Assembly (NCBI GenBank): GCA_031266855.1
Contig: JAISAF010000345.1
Location: 1 to 12,019 of the forward strand
DNA: 12,019 nucleotides
Direction: 5' to 3'
Origin: Spirochaetales bacterium
GTDB lineage: Bacteria > Spirochaetota > Spirochaetia > DTKZ01
This document shows positions 1 through 6,989 of this stretch, piece after piece. The notes under the pieces are model-generated. The model did no database searches. It saw nothing but the letters and a program-made list of their open reading frames with translations, and had not been told where the DNA came from. Position numbers and translations under genes: made by a program. How positions within the stretch are numbered: the stretch's first letter is position 1; each line of letters starts with the position of its first letter.

Positions 1-39
1 ATCGCGGTATCCCTGGAACAGGAAGAGTTTTTGCGATAA
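1..39 (+). CDS. possible 3' end of a truncated upstream gene
   Basis: Frame 1 is open from the window edge and reads IAVSLEQEEFLR before a TAA stop at 37-39. The residue mix is protein-like, but twelve codons are too few to identify a family or prove coding. The stem-loop array begins right after it, as expected if the array fills an intergenic space. It could equally be chance. Confidence 0.25.
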   Translation: MAVSLEQEEFLR

Positions 40-49
40 CAGGCTTTCC

Positions 50-111
50 GGGGCTGGTCACAAAATCGCGAAAGCGATTTTGCGGGCATGGTTTTACGGC
101 ATAACTTAGCC
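50..111 (+). repeat. 62-bp direct repeat, copy 1
   Basis: It matches 337-398 with three substitutions (positions 60, 101 and 103). It contains a 9-bp stem, 61-69 with 74-82, closed by a GAAA (GNRA-type) loop. A at position 60 breaks a pair that is intact in copy 2. Confidence 0.85.
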
Positions 112-336
112 CGTGGTGGCGGCAGCCGGTGGTGATAAAGACATGCACAGCGCGTAACGCGCTGCGCTTGGTGGCAAACAACACAATTTTTTCCCAGAAA
201 AATTGCGACCGGCTGGTTGTGGGCGCATAATTGCCGACGGCAATTATGTGTGTTGCCTGGTTCTCAAGCTGCCGCTGACAATTGCAAGGCAGGAGCCTTG
301 CTTCTAATCCGGCGCAGGCAGAGCCTACGCTGGGCG

Positions 337-398
337 GGGGCTGGTCGCAAAATCGCGAAAGCGATTTTGCGGGCATGGTTTTACGGCCTCACTTAGCC
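337..398 (+). repeat. 62-bp direct repeat, copy 2
   Basis: It matches 50-111 at 59 of 62 positions, offset by 287 bp. The internal stem is extended to 11 bp (346-356 with 361-371) around the same GAAA loop. The similarity ends just past 398. Confidence 0.85.
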
Positions 399-437
399 GC
401 TGGTGCGCGCGCAAGGGATAGAAGTGGAAATCCCGCA

Positions 438-460
438 GGAAAGCGCCTTCGGCGCTTTCC
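438..460. repeat. 10-bp perfect stem-loop
   Basis: GGAAAGCGCC at 438-447 pairs perfectly with GGCGCTTTCC at 451-460 around a TTC loop. No T-tract follows, so it is not a typical intrinsic terminator. It belongs to the stem-loop array upstream of the LysM gene. Confidence 0.7.
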
Positions 461-477
461 GAGGAATTGGAACGGAT

Positions 478-523
478 AGCCCGGTTTTTGTGCCGCCTTC
501 AAAGGCGGCACAAAAATGCGCCC
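478..523 (+). repeat. dispersed hairpin repeat, copy A
   Basis: A 14-bp perfect stem (485-498 with 503-516, TCAA loop) sits between AGCCCGG and TGCGCCC. The same flanks surround a different stem on the opposite strand at 10150-10185, so the two are copies of one element whose stem sequence differs while pairing is kept. It ends about 60 bp upstream of the LysM gene start. Confidence 0.65.
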
Positions 524-583
524 AAAACAGTGGCGGGAAACAGCGGTAAATTCCCCTCCCCCGCGCGCCGAAAATATAAGTAT

Positions 584-1366
584 ATGTTTCATCCGACACG
601 CATTATCGCCGCCTGTATTCTTTTCGGGATAGCTTTTTTTTGCGCCGGCGAGGATATTACCCACATCGTACAGGATGGGGAGACTTTCTATGGTATTGCC
701 CGCAGATATGGAACTTCCGCGGAGACGCTGATGAAAGTCAACAGGATTGAGGACCCTGGCAGGCTGCGGCCCGGGACGCGGCTTATCCTGCCTGATATGT
801 ATGAGGTTCGCAAGGGTGATACGCTGTACGCCATAGCGCGGAGGTTCGGCTGCGATGTGCCTGTGCTTCTGACGCTGAACAATTTATCGCCGGAGAGCCT
901 TATTAAACCGGGCGACCTGCTTTCCGTGCCGAAAACCAGGGACGCCCCGCCCGCTGCGCCTTCCGCGGGAAATCAGCGCCCAGCCGAATCGCGCGGCGTT
1001 CCGCCGGGGGGTACGGACGCGTTCTGGCCTCATCCGGGAACACGGAAAAACCTTGATGGAAAGCTGACAGGACTTTCCTTTGAAGGGAAACCGGGAGACG
1101 GGATTCTGGCCGTTGCTTCCGGCAGGGTGGTCTGGGTTGGTCCGTATCGCGGTTTCGGGCAGGTCGTGTTTGTCCAGTCGGATCAGGGGTATATTTATGT
1201 ATACGCCGGGAACGATGATATTTTAGTGTCCTACGGCGAGACGATACGCAAGGGACAGAAACTCGCTACGATGGGCATCAATCCCTATGAGGGAAAATCG
1301 AGCCTGTATTTTATTGTTTATAAGGACGGAAAACCTGTTAAACCGGAAACCGCCCCCCGCATATAA
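584..1366 (+). CDS. secreted LysM-LysM-LytM-like protein with a degenerate M23 domain
   Basis: This is a 260-residue envelope protein that probably binds peptidoglycan. Residues 1-22 form a signal peptide (MFHPTR, then a hydrophobic run ending FFCAG). LysM domains lie at about 26-70 and 72-116, then a Pro/Ala-rich linker, then a LytM/M23-like domain at about 146-257. The order resembles the NlpD family. The metal and catalytic positions are replaced: the usual HLH is S240-L241-Y242, the YAH motif is YAG at 207-209, and the H-x3-D region reads LTGLS. It is therefore probably a non-catalytic regulator or anchor rather than an endopeptidase. The frame is open further upstream, to 467, but the ATG at 584 is preferred because it alone gives a signal peptide, and the upstream part runs through the hairpin repeat. 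No strong Shine-Dalgarno site is seen. Cys20 is a poor lipobox (Phe at -1). Confidence 0.85.
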   Translation: MFHPTRIIAACILFGIAFFCAGEDITHIVQDGETFYGIARRYGTSAETLMKVNRIEDPGRLRPGTRLILPDMYEVRKGDTLYAIARRFGCDVPVLLTLNNLSPESLIKPGDLLSVPKTRDAPPAAPSAGNQRPAESRGVPPGGTDAFWPHPGTRKNLDGKLTGLSFEGKPGDGILAVASGRVVWVGPYRGFGQVVFVQSDQGYIYVYAGNDDILVSYGETIRKGQKLATMGINPYEGKSSLYFIVYKDGKPVKPETAPRI

Positions 1367-1402
1367 AGTTTCATTAGGCGCTACAAGCCGTCTTCGGTAA
1401 TT

Positions 1403-1546
1403 CCGATATATGCCTATCGGGTTTGTTTTGGTGCGAAAGAATTTGGGCGCATTTGCGGCGTTTTACGCCGCAAATGCGCCCAAAGACGGTCGCTTTCCGA
1501 TAGGTAAGGATTGTAGTGAGCGCTATCGCGCCCCCGGAATGCACCC
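1403..1546. repeat. structured dispersed repeat between convergent genes, copy B
   Basis: The space between the LysM gene and ispG (1367-1590) holds no gene, only this element. Its core is a perfect 20-bp inverted repeat, 1442-1461 with 1465-1484, with a TTT loop. The core is bracketed by CCTATCGG (1413-1420) and its complement (1497-1504). A smaller stem lies at 1403-1420. Positions 1472-1546, read on the minus strand, match 10084-10159 on the plus strand with about six substitutions and one indel. GCTACAA at 1380-1386 may be a worn part of the same family. Confidence 0.8.
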
Positions 1547-1590
1547 AAATTCTGTATCACGGTTTTCCGGGTGTACGGCAGTGGCGCTTC

Positions 1591-2628
1591 CTACATCGCG
1601 GCGAGTTCCGCAAAAAAAACCTCGATGGCCTCTTCTTCCGCGATGGTACGCGCAAGTTCCCCGCGCTTGAAAATCATAACCTTGTTGCCCGCTCCTGTTA
1701 TGCCAATGTCGGCGTGCCGCGCCTCGCCGGGGCCGTTTACCACACAGCCCATAACCGCGACCGTCAGATTCTTATCCAAGGTCATAAGCCGCCCCATAGT
1801 TTTTGACAGAAAACCGTGTACATCAAAGCCGGAACGCCCGCAGCGTGGGCAGCTTACCAGCCGTATGCCTTTTTTCCGCAGACCCAGGGCGGAAAGGATT
1901 TCCCGCGCGCTTATAAGCTCCGCATCAGGCGTGTCGGACAGGGAAACGCGCAGGGTGTTTCCTATGCCTTCCGCGAGAAGGCTTGAAAAGGCCAGAGTGC
2001 TTCGTACAATTCCGGGGATAAGCGGGCCCGCTTCGGTAACACCTATATGAAGCGGATAGTTAAAGCTGCGCGCAAAAAGCCTGTTGGCGTCCACCGTGCT
2101 TTGCGTGTCGGAGGATTTCAGCGAGATGACTATATTCCCAAAACCCAGGCTCTCCAGCGTTTCAATTTCCTCTTCGGCTGCCTTCACCATCGCGGCGGCG
2201 GGATCGTTTTCCCGCGCGAGATGCCGGGGCAGGGAGCCGTGATTTACCCCAACGCGGATGGGAACGTTTTTATCCAGAGCCTTGCGGACAAGTTCCTCAA
2301 CCTTCCATTTCGCGCCGATATTGCCAGGATTAATGCGTATCTTCGCGACGGGGAAATCCATACAGCGCAGAGCCAGTTTATGGTCAAAATGAATGTCCGC
2401 AACCAGGGGAATACTTACCCGCGTGGCAAGCTCTCCAAGAACAGCGGCGCTTGCCATATCGGGAACCGCGAAACGCAGAATATCGCAGCCTATGGCGGCA
2501 AGACCGTTTACCTCCGCGACAAGCTGCTGGTCAAGCCCCGTAAGAGGCTTTTTCCACATTGACTGGATGGTAATGGGGGAATCTCCTCCGATGGACAGGC
2601 CGCCTACCCGGACGGTTTTTGTTTGCAT
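1591..2628 (-). CDS. ispG: 4-hydroxy-3-methylbut-2-en-1-yl diphosphate synthase IspG (GcpE)
   Basis: This enzyme of the MEP isoprenoid pathway converts 2-C-methyl-D-erythritol 2,4-cyclodiphosphate to HMBPP in the cytoplasm, using a [4Fe-4S] cluster. At 345 residues it has the usual length of the short bacterial form. The N-terminal TIM-barrel half includes IQSMWKKP near residue 21 and a basic RINPGNIGAKWK stretch near 97-108. The C-terminal half carries the cluster ligands CPRC (C260, C263) and GCVVNGPGE (C295), with conserved E302. The start is ATG at 2626-2628; only a weak GGA lies upstream. It follows atpK on the same strand after 94 bp with a candidate terminator between, so it may be read partly from the ATPase operon. 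It converges on the LysM gene, and the repeat at 1403-1546 lies beyond its stop. No link between its function and the ATPase is implied. Confidence 0.97.
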   Translation of the reverse strand: MQTKTVRVGGLSIGGDSPITIQSMWKKPLTGLDQQLVAEVNGLAAIGCDILRFAVPDMASAAVLGELATRVSIPLVADIHFDHKLALRCMDFPVAKIRINPGNIGAKWKVEELVRKALDKNVPIRVGVNHGSLPRHLARENDPAAAMVKAAEEEIETLESLGFGNIVISLKSSDTQSTVDANRLFARSFNYPLHIGVTEAGPLIPGIVRSTLAFSSLLAEGIGNTLRVSLSDTPDAELISAREILSALGLRKKGIRLVSCPRCGRSGFDVHGFLSKTMGRLMTLDKNLTVAVMGCVVNGPGEARHADIGITGAGNKVMIFKRGELARTIAEEEAIEVFFAELAAM

Positions 2629-2648
2629 ACAGCGTGTGTTTTTCCGCT

Positions 2649-2697
2649 AAAAAAGAAAGACCGCCTGTTCCGCGTACCGCATAGGAGGGGGAACGCG
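2649..2697 (-). terminator. candidate intrinsic terminator or attenuator after atpK
   Basis: Read on the minus strand, GCG-GTTCC at 2690-2697 can pair with GGAAC at 2667-2671 and CGC at 2662-2664, leaving a 2-nt bulge and an 18-nt loop. A T-rich run follows (the complement of 2649-2660). A second AAAAAGC/GCTTTTT pairing lies just upstream, between the atpK stop and this stem. The stem is short and bulged, so partial read-through into ispG is likely. Confidence 0.4.
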
Positions 2698-2722
2698 AAA
2701 AAGCGGCTATCCTGCTTTTTCT

Positions 2723-3172
2723 TTAAGCGCCGGTCATGTTGTTCAGAAGCAGCATCAGAAAAACCATGACGAAAAGGGCGACTGTTTCTACCAAACCTAC
2801 AACGAGAATGTAGTTGGCAAAGCCTTTTCCCGTTTCGGCGAAGGCGTCGGAAGCCGCGGCGCCCGCCACTCCCTGGAACCACGCAGAAATGCCCATAGCG
2901 AAACCGCCGAAAATACCCGCGCCAAGAATAACAGCGGAATCCAGCGAGCCAACCGCGGCGCTGAACTGATTCATCAGAATAAGACCGTAAATGGTCTGGG
3001 TCATAGGAGCGCCGACAAAGGCAAAAAGGAGAAAGGGCGCCGGCCTGTTTTGAATGTAACACTTCTTCCATGCGCCTATAGCGGATGAACCCGCCACTCC
3101 AACTCCTATTCCGGATCCTACCGCGGCCAGCGCCATAAAAGCCGCCAAACCGATCAAACCAGCATTTTGCAT
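2723..3172 (-). CDS. atpK: V-type ATPase subunit K (proteolipid ring subunit)
   Basis: This 149-residue protein forms the rotating membrane ring that carries the transported ion. It has four predicted membrane helices (about 5-30, 46-70, 80-105 and 120-145), the double-hairpin, 16-kDa V-type form. The ion-binding glutamate is E129 in helix 4 (LVET). Helix 2 has PMTQ (56-59) followed by Y62, and helix 3 has Q100-G. These align with T64, Q65, Y68, Q110 and E139 of the Enterococcus hirae Na+-binding ring, while helix 2 lacks a second carboxylate, as in that ring. Na+ coupling is therefore likely, though not proven. The ATG at 3172 has an excellent ribosome-binding site (AAGGAG, 8-nt spacing). 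It lies 36 bp after atpI and is the last ATPase gene of the operon. Confidence 0.95.
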   Translation of the reverse strand: MQNAGLIGLAAFMALAAVGSGIGVGVAGSSAIGAWKKCYIQNRPAPFLLFAFVGAPMTQTIYGLILMNQFSAAVGSLDSAVILGAGIFGGFAMGISAWFQGVAGAAASDAFAETGKGFANYILVVGLVETVALFVMVFLMLLLNNMTGA

Positions 3173-3208
3173 AACATATTCTCCTTGTTCAAATATTAAT
3201 TCTATAGA

Positions 3209-5068
3209 TTAACTTACCTGTGCGTTTTCTTCTTTTTCCCTGAACGGGCTGTACGCGTATCCACTCCACTCCAGCCCCAGGTGATTAGAGAATTCCAGCA
3301 CATTTAAGCGAACACCATGGACAACAACCGACAGAACGCACATACCCATATTCAGGGTATGGCCCAGGATGATAACCAGAACTCCGGGAACAATGAACGC
3401 CCCTCCCGCGGACATAATCCCCTGCGCCATATTATTAAAACTCTCGGCAATCGCCAGACCCGCCAGGCCAACGGCGAAAAGCCGGACATAGGAAATAATA
3501 TCGGCAAAAACCGAAATACAGCCCAGCGTCGTAGGAATAAACTGGGCAAGCCCCATTAAAATACCTTTCAGGAAATTTCCTTCCTGCTGGGAGAGAAACA
3601 GTACAAAGATATATCCCGCGCCAATGGCGGCATAAGCCCAGCCGGGAACCGGGAATTTTACCTTGTCAATAAGCATATTCAGAACAAGGGTAAAAAGCCC
3701 CAGAAGCAGACACAGATATCCTATATGGACAAAGGCCTTTATCCTGGGCGCCTGGCGGATATCGTGGAAAAAATTCCATGTCCGCGCGATGCACAGATGA
3801 ACAAGCGCCAGAACGAAACAGATAAACTGGACGTTTTTCTGCTCCGAAAGCCAGGGGATATACACAAGGGAGAAAGGCTCCACCTGTGTCAGCTCAATAC
3901 CGGCGCTCTCCTTGAGTACCTTGCCGATTCCAAAAAAATTGCAGGTAACAGATCCCCAGATAAAGGTACACAGGCCCATCACAATAAAGAGGATAAACGC
4001 GTCAGGCATGTAACCGAGTTTTTTCCGGGTTTTCAGTCCAAAGTACACCGAAGCCGCGAGGAACAGTGTGGCGTAGCCCGCGTCGCCGATTATCATCGCG
4101 ACAAACACACTGAAAAACAGAATAAAGAAAAAACTGATGTCCCGTTCCCGGTATCCGGGCACAAGCCCCAGGAAGTCCATAACCGGCTTGATAAGGCGCA
4201 CGGGTTTGGGATTGCGAAGAAGCGTGGGTACAACATCATCATCCGAAGGGTCATCGACCAGAAGGGCCCAGCCTTCCCGCGCGGCGGCTGTCCGTAAATC
4301 GGCGGTCTTTGTTTCCGGGACAAAGCCCGTAAGATATACGAGTTTTTCTTCAGGATGGGCAAGGTCAGCCGCCGCCTGCTCGAATTCCGCGGAAATACGC
4401 AGCTTTTTCACCAGAGACCTCAAGGCGTCTTTGGAAGAAATCATGCCGTTTATTTCAGCGCTCAGGGTATGCGCGTCGTCCTGTTTTTCCTTGAGGGTTT
4501 CCCTGAGCAGGGAAAGGCTTTTCGCGGGTATGGGGACATGGTCAGTACCCGAGGGAAAATCCGCCTCGTTTTTGGAAACCGCGATAAAACCTGTCTTTTC
4601 CCTGGTTTCAAAAATTGTATACTTCAAGCCCGGAAAGTTAAAATTCCGCGCTTCCTTTCTGTCAAGTTCGTACATGCGGACAAAAACACCGCGGGAGTTC
4701 AAAAGTTTCAAGGTTTCCGGGTCAAAGTCTCCCCAGGGTTCATATTTACCAATTTCGCGCAGAACCCTGTCGGCCTCCTCGTTACGGATTGCGCGCCGTT
4801 CGGCAAGCTCCGCGATTTTTGCCGCCTGTTTCAGGGTGTCTTCCGTGGATACCGAAGAGGCGCGGGGGATTTCCTTTTTTTTCTCAGGAGGAAAAGCCGC
4901 GAGTGCCCGTTCAATCAAAAAGATGTTTTCCCGCACAGCCTCAAGCTCCGCGCTGGATTTTCCCGTACTCTGTACATGCATAACGCCTGTCCCGCGCAGC
5001 TCTTCCAGAGCCTGGCGGTGGCGGGATTCAAGCATGACAAGCGAAACCTTTTTCATAGGTACTATCAT
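3209..5068 (-). CDS. atpI: V-type ATPase subunit I (membrane a-subunit)
   Basis: This 619-residue subunit forms the two ion half-channels beside the K ring and anchors the peripheral stalk. Roughly residues 1-300 are a soluble, partly coiled-coil cytoplasmic domain. The remainder holds about seven or eight hydrophobic segments, starting near DISFFFILFF at about 310. The conserved helix reads SYVRLFAVGLAG with R529, the arginine that works with the ring glutamate in this family. A second conserved arginine is R587 in VHGVRLNVLEF. Start: the ATG overlaps the atpD stop as ATGA (5065-5068), with GGAG eight bases upstream, so translation is probably coupled to atpD. An in-frame ATG four codons later is possible but less well placed. 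The length agrees with bacterial V/A-type I subunits. Confidence 0.96.
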   Translation of the reverse strand: MIVPMKKVSLVMLESRHRQALEELRGTGVMHVQSTGKSSAELEAVRENIFLIERALAAFPPEKKKEIPRASSVSTEDTLKQAAKIAELAERRAIRNEEADRVLREIGKYEPWGDFDPETLKLLNSRGVFVRMYELDRKEARNFNFPGLKYTIFETREKTGFIAVSKNEADFPSGTDHVPIPAKSLSLLRETLKEKQDDAHTLSAEINGMISSKDALRSLVKKLRISAEFEQAAADLAHPEEKLVYLTGFVPETKTADLRTAAAREGWALLVDDPSDDDVVPTLLRNPKPVRLIKPVMDFLGLVPGYRERDISFFFILFFSVFVAMIIGDAGYATLFLAASVYFGLKTRKKLGYMPDAFILFIVMGLCTFIWGSVTCNFFGIGKVLKESAGIELTQVEPFSLVYIPWLSEQKNVQFICFVLALVHLCIARTWNFFHDIRQAPRIKAFVHIGYLCLLLGLFTLVLNMLIDKVKFPVPGWAYAAIGAGYIFVLFLSQQEGNFLKGILMGLAQFIPTTLGCISVFADIISYVRLFAVGLAGLAIAESFNNMAQGIMSAGGAFIVPGVLVIILGHTLNMGMCVLSVVVHGVRLNVLEFSNHLGLEWSGYAYSPFREKEENAQVS

Positions 5069-5664
5069 GAGGCTTTCTCCACTACTTTCTTTTTAGCTAT
5101 TTTTCCCCGCACAACCGCCGCCGTCTGCTGATCGCCCAAATAAATACGGATTTTCCTGATGTTGTCCTTTGTTTCAGGGATCTTCACCTTCTCGAAAAGG
5201 TTTACCCTCTGGCTGGTTATCCGCAGTTCCTGGTTCAAAAGTTCCACCTGCTTCTGGAGTATCGCAAGTTCCTCATCAAGGGCTATAAGGCTTTTGAACG
5301 CCACAAGACCCGCGTCAAGCCACAGGGGTGTTTCAAAAAGGTCATAGGCAATGTCTTCGTAGACAAGCGATTTAAAAACGGGAATATCCACACCCGCGAT
5401 GTTCCCGGCTTCTGTTTCAAGCTTGCTGATTTTTACCAGACTTCCAATATTGGCATCTTCGCCGAAAAGCTCAATCCACGAGGTAATCCTCCCGCGGACT
5501 TCTTCCCGTGCCGTCCGTTTTTCCCGTTCCTGCTGCTCCACGGTTCTAATAACCATCTGAAGCTGCTGTTTTTTCAGTTGCAGGGTCGGCAGATAGCGCT
5601 CGAAACGCTTCAAGGCGTCTTTCTGTTTTTTCAGTTCGTTTTTTGTGAACTTTATCGCAGGCAT
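5065..5664 (-). CDS. atpD: V-type ATPase subunit D (central stalk)
   Basis: This 199-residue protein is the central rotor shaft that turns inside the A3B3 head and links it to the membrane ring. The N-terminus has the D-family pattern: KFTKNELKKQ, then LPTLQLKKQQLQ, with long charged helices at both ends (about 5-60 and 120-185) that form the antiparallel coiled coil. The region between them is more hydrophobic. The start is ATG at 5662-5664, 18 bp after the atpB stop. The upstream AAGGGA lies about 15 nt away, so the ribosome-binding site is weak and coupling to atpB translation is likely. An out-of-frame ATG right after AAGGGA leads only to a very short peptide. The C-terminal Lys-rich tail ends in an ATGA overlap with atpI. 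Confidence 0.95.
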   Translation of the reverse strand: MPAIKFTKNELKKQKDALKRFERYLPTLQLKKQQLQMVIRTVEQQEREKRTAREEVRGRITSWIELFGEDANIGSLVKISKLETEAGNIAGVDIPVFKSLVYEDIAYDLFETPLWLDAGLVAFKSLIALDEELAILQKQVELLNQELRITSQRVNLFEKVKIPETKDNIRKIRIYLGDQQTAAVVRGKIAKKKVVEKAS

Positions 5665-5682
5665 GCTTTACCAACCATTCCC

Positions 5683-6978
5683 TTAGGTATTTGGCCAGAA
5701 CTTGCTGATAAGCTCGGACCGCATATTTGTTTCTTCTTTTGTGAAACATTCGGCGAAAATCTTCCAGCCGTTGTCCAATGCCTGTTCCAGCGGAATATTT
5801 ACGGAAAGGTCCATCATCCCCTTCTCGAACAGCTCGCCGTATTTCAAAAGCTTATTGTCCCAGTCGGACATACGGAAACCCATGGACTTTTTCTCCAGGG
5901 ATTCCTTATACGCCGCGTAGAGTTTAATCATCCCGTCCATCAGGGCGCGGTGATCCTCGCGGGTATCCTTGTTGACAAGCTGTTTCAGACGCGACAGGGA
6001 ACCGAAAGGCTCGATGCGGCCACCGCGCAGATAATACTGACCTTCGGTAATATAGCCCGTGTTATCCGGCACAGGGTGGGTAACATCATCGCCGGGCATC
6101 GTCGTAACACCCAGAACGGTAATGGAACCCGCGCCCTCAAAGTCAACCGCCTTTTCGTAACGGGACGCAAGCTGGCTGTACAGGTCGCCGGGATAGCCCC
6201 GGTTGGAAGGAACCTGTTCCTGGGTAATGGCGATCTCCTTCATCGCGTCGGCGAAGTTCGTCATATCGGTCAGGAGAACCAGAACGCGTTTACTATTCAA
6301 GGCAAACTTTTCCGCGACCGCCAGAGCAATATCGGGAACCAGGAGGCACTCAACAATGGGGTCGGAAGCTGTATGAACAAAGAAAATCGAACGGCTCATC
6401 GCCCCGCCGTTTTCCAGGGTTTCCCTGAAAAACAGGTAGTCATCGTACTTGAGACCCATACCGCCCAAAATGATTATATCGACTTCCGCCTGCATAGCGA
6501 TGCGGGCAAGAAGCTCATTGTAAGGTTCGCCGGATACGGAGAAAATCGGCAGCTTCTGGGACACAACCAGAGTATTAAAAAGGTCTATCATCGGTATGCC
6601 GGTACGCACCATATTGCGGGGAATAATCCTCTTTGCCGGGTTTACCGACGGCCCGCCGATCTCAATAAGGTTTTCCGTTAAATCGCTGCCCTTGTCGCGC
6701 GGGCGTCCCGAACCATTAAAAATACGACCAAGAAGGTCATCCGAAAAGGAAACCTGCATGGGATGACCCAGAAAGCGGATTTCATCGCCAGTGGAAATAC
6801 CACGGGTCCCGGAATAGACCTGGAGCGACACGTTTTTACCACTCAGGCGAATAACTTCCGCCAGGGATTTACCGTGGGCAGAAGTAATTTCCGCAAGCTC
6901 GCCGTAGCGGACATCTTCCGCGACGACGGAAATAACGTTTCCTGCTATACTTTCAATTTTGCTATAAACTTTCCGCAT
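5683..6978 (-). CDS. atpB: V-type ATPase subunit B (non-catalytic head subunit)
   Basis: This 431-residue protein alternates with subunit A in the hexameric head. The beta-barrel domain is followed by a nucleotide-fold domain whose P-loop is degenerate: SVSGEPYNEL at 147-156, as in other B subunits, which do not hydrolyse ATP. A Walker B-like VLVLLTDMTNFADA lies at 232-245, and GSLSR (327-331 region) carries R330, the likely arginine finger reaching into the A-subunit site. The length is slightly shorter than the usual 455-500 of archaeal and enterococcal B subunits, in keeping with spirochaete forms. The ATG at 6978 is preceded by AGGAG that overlaps the TAG stop of atpA, with 8-nt spacing and an 11-bp gap between genes. 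It is co-transcribed with the rest of the operon. Confidence 0.97.
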   Translation of the reverse strand: MRKVYSKIESIAGNVISVVAEDVRYGELAEITSAHGKSLAEVIRLSGKNVSLQVYSGTRGISTGDEIRFLGHPMQVSFSDDLLGRIFNGSGRPRDKGSDLTENLIEIGGPSVNPAKRIIPRNMVRTGIPMIDLFNTLVVSQKLPIFSVSGEPYNELLARIAMQAEVDIIILGGMGLKYDDYLFFRETLENGGAMSRSIFFVHTASDPIVECLLVPDIALAVAEKFALNSKRVLVLLTDMTNFADAMKEIAITQEQVPSNRGYPGDLYSQLASRYEKAVDFEGAGSITVLGVTTMPGDDVTHPVPDNTGYITEGQYYLRGGRIEPFGSLSRLKQLVNKDTREDHRALMDGMIKLYAAYKESLEKKSMGFRMSDWDNKLLKYGELFEKGMMDLSVNIPLEQALDNGWKIFAECFTKEETNMRSELISKFWPNT

Positions 6979-6989
6979 GGATACTGCTC

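Larger units (their letters stand above)
40..530. repeat. intergenic stem-loop array
   Basis: This stretch has no convincing gene but at least eight short inverted repeats in about 490 bp: stems at 61-82 (GAAA loop), 148-164 (TAA loop), 184-205, 226-248 (10 bp, GAC loop), 284-301 (7 bp), 346-371 (11 bp, GAAA loop), 438-460 (10 bp, TTC loop) and 485-516 (14 bp, TCAA loop). An imperfect stem lies near 312-330. Short spacer words recur between stems, such as CTGGT near 55, 213, 257 and 341. The stems are read directly from the sequence; what the array does is unknown. It lies upstream of the LysM gene and so could affect its expression, or it could be a repeat island with no coding role. Confidence 0.65.

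Noticed and set aside
282..479. 65-codon open frame inside the stem-loop array
   Set aside because: It runs through the second 62-bp repeat and two hairpins, has no ribosome-binding site and a non-protein-like composition.
40..530. CRISPR array or integron attC array
   Set aside because: The stems differ in sequence and the spacing is irregular, with only one true repeat pair. No cas gene, integrase or cassette gene is present.
467..583. 39-codon upstream extension of the LysM gene
   Set aside because: It would place hairpin repeat A inside the coding region and bury the signal peptide. The ATG at 584 gives a normal exported protein.
2604..3071. 155-codon minus-strand frame overlapping atpK
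   Set aside because: It is in a different frame from atpK, Arg- and Ser-rich with no family features, and runs over the candidate terminator into ispG.
4137..5096. 319-codon Ser/Arg-rich open frame on the plus strand
   Set aside because: It is opposite atpI. The Ser/Arg-rich composition is the usual result of reading a coding strand in reverse.
5578..6681. 367-codon open frame on the plus strand
   Set aside because: It is antisense to atpB and the start of atpD, both firmly identified, and has no recognisable motif or ribosome-binding site.
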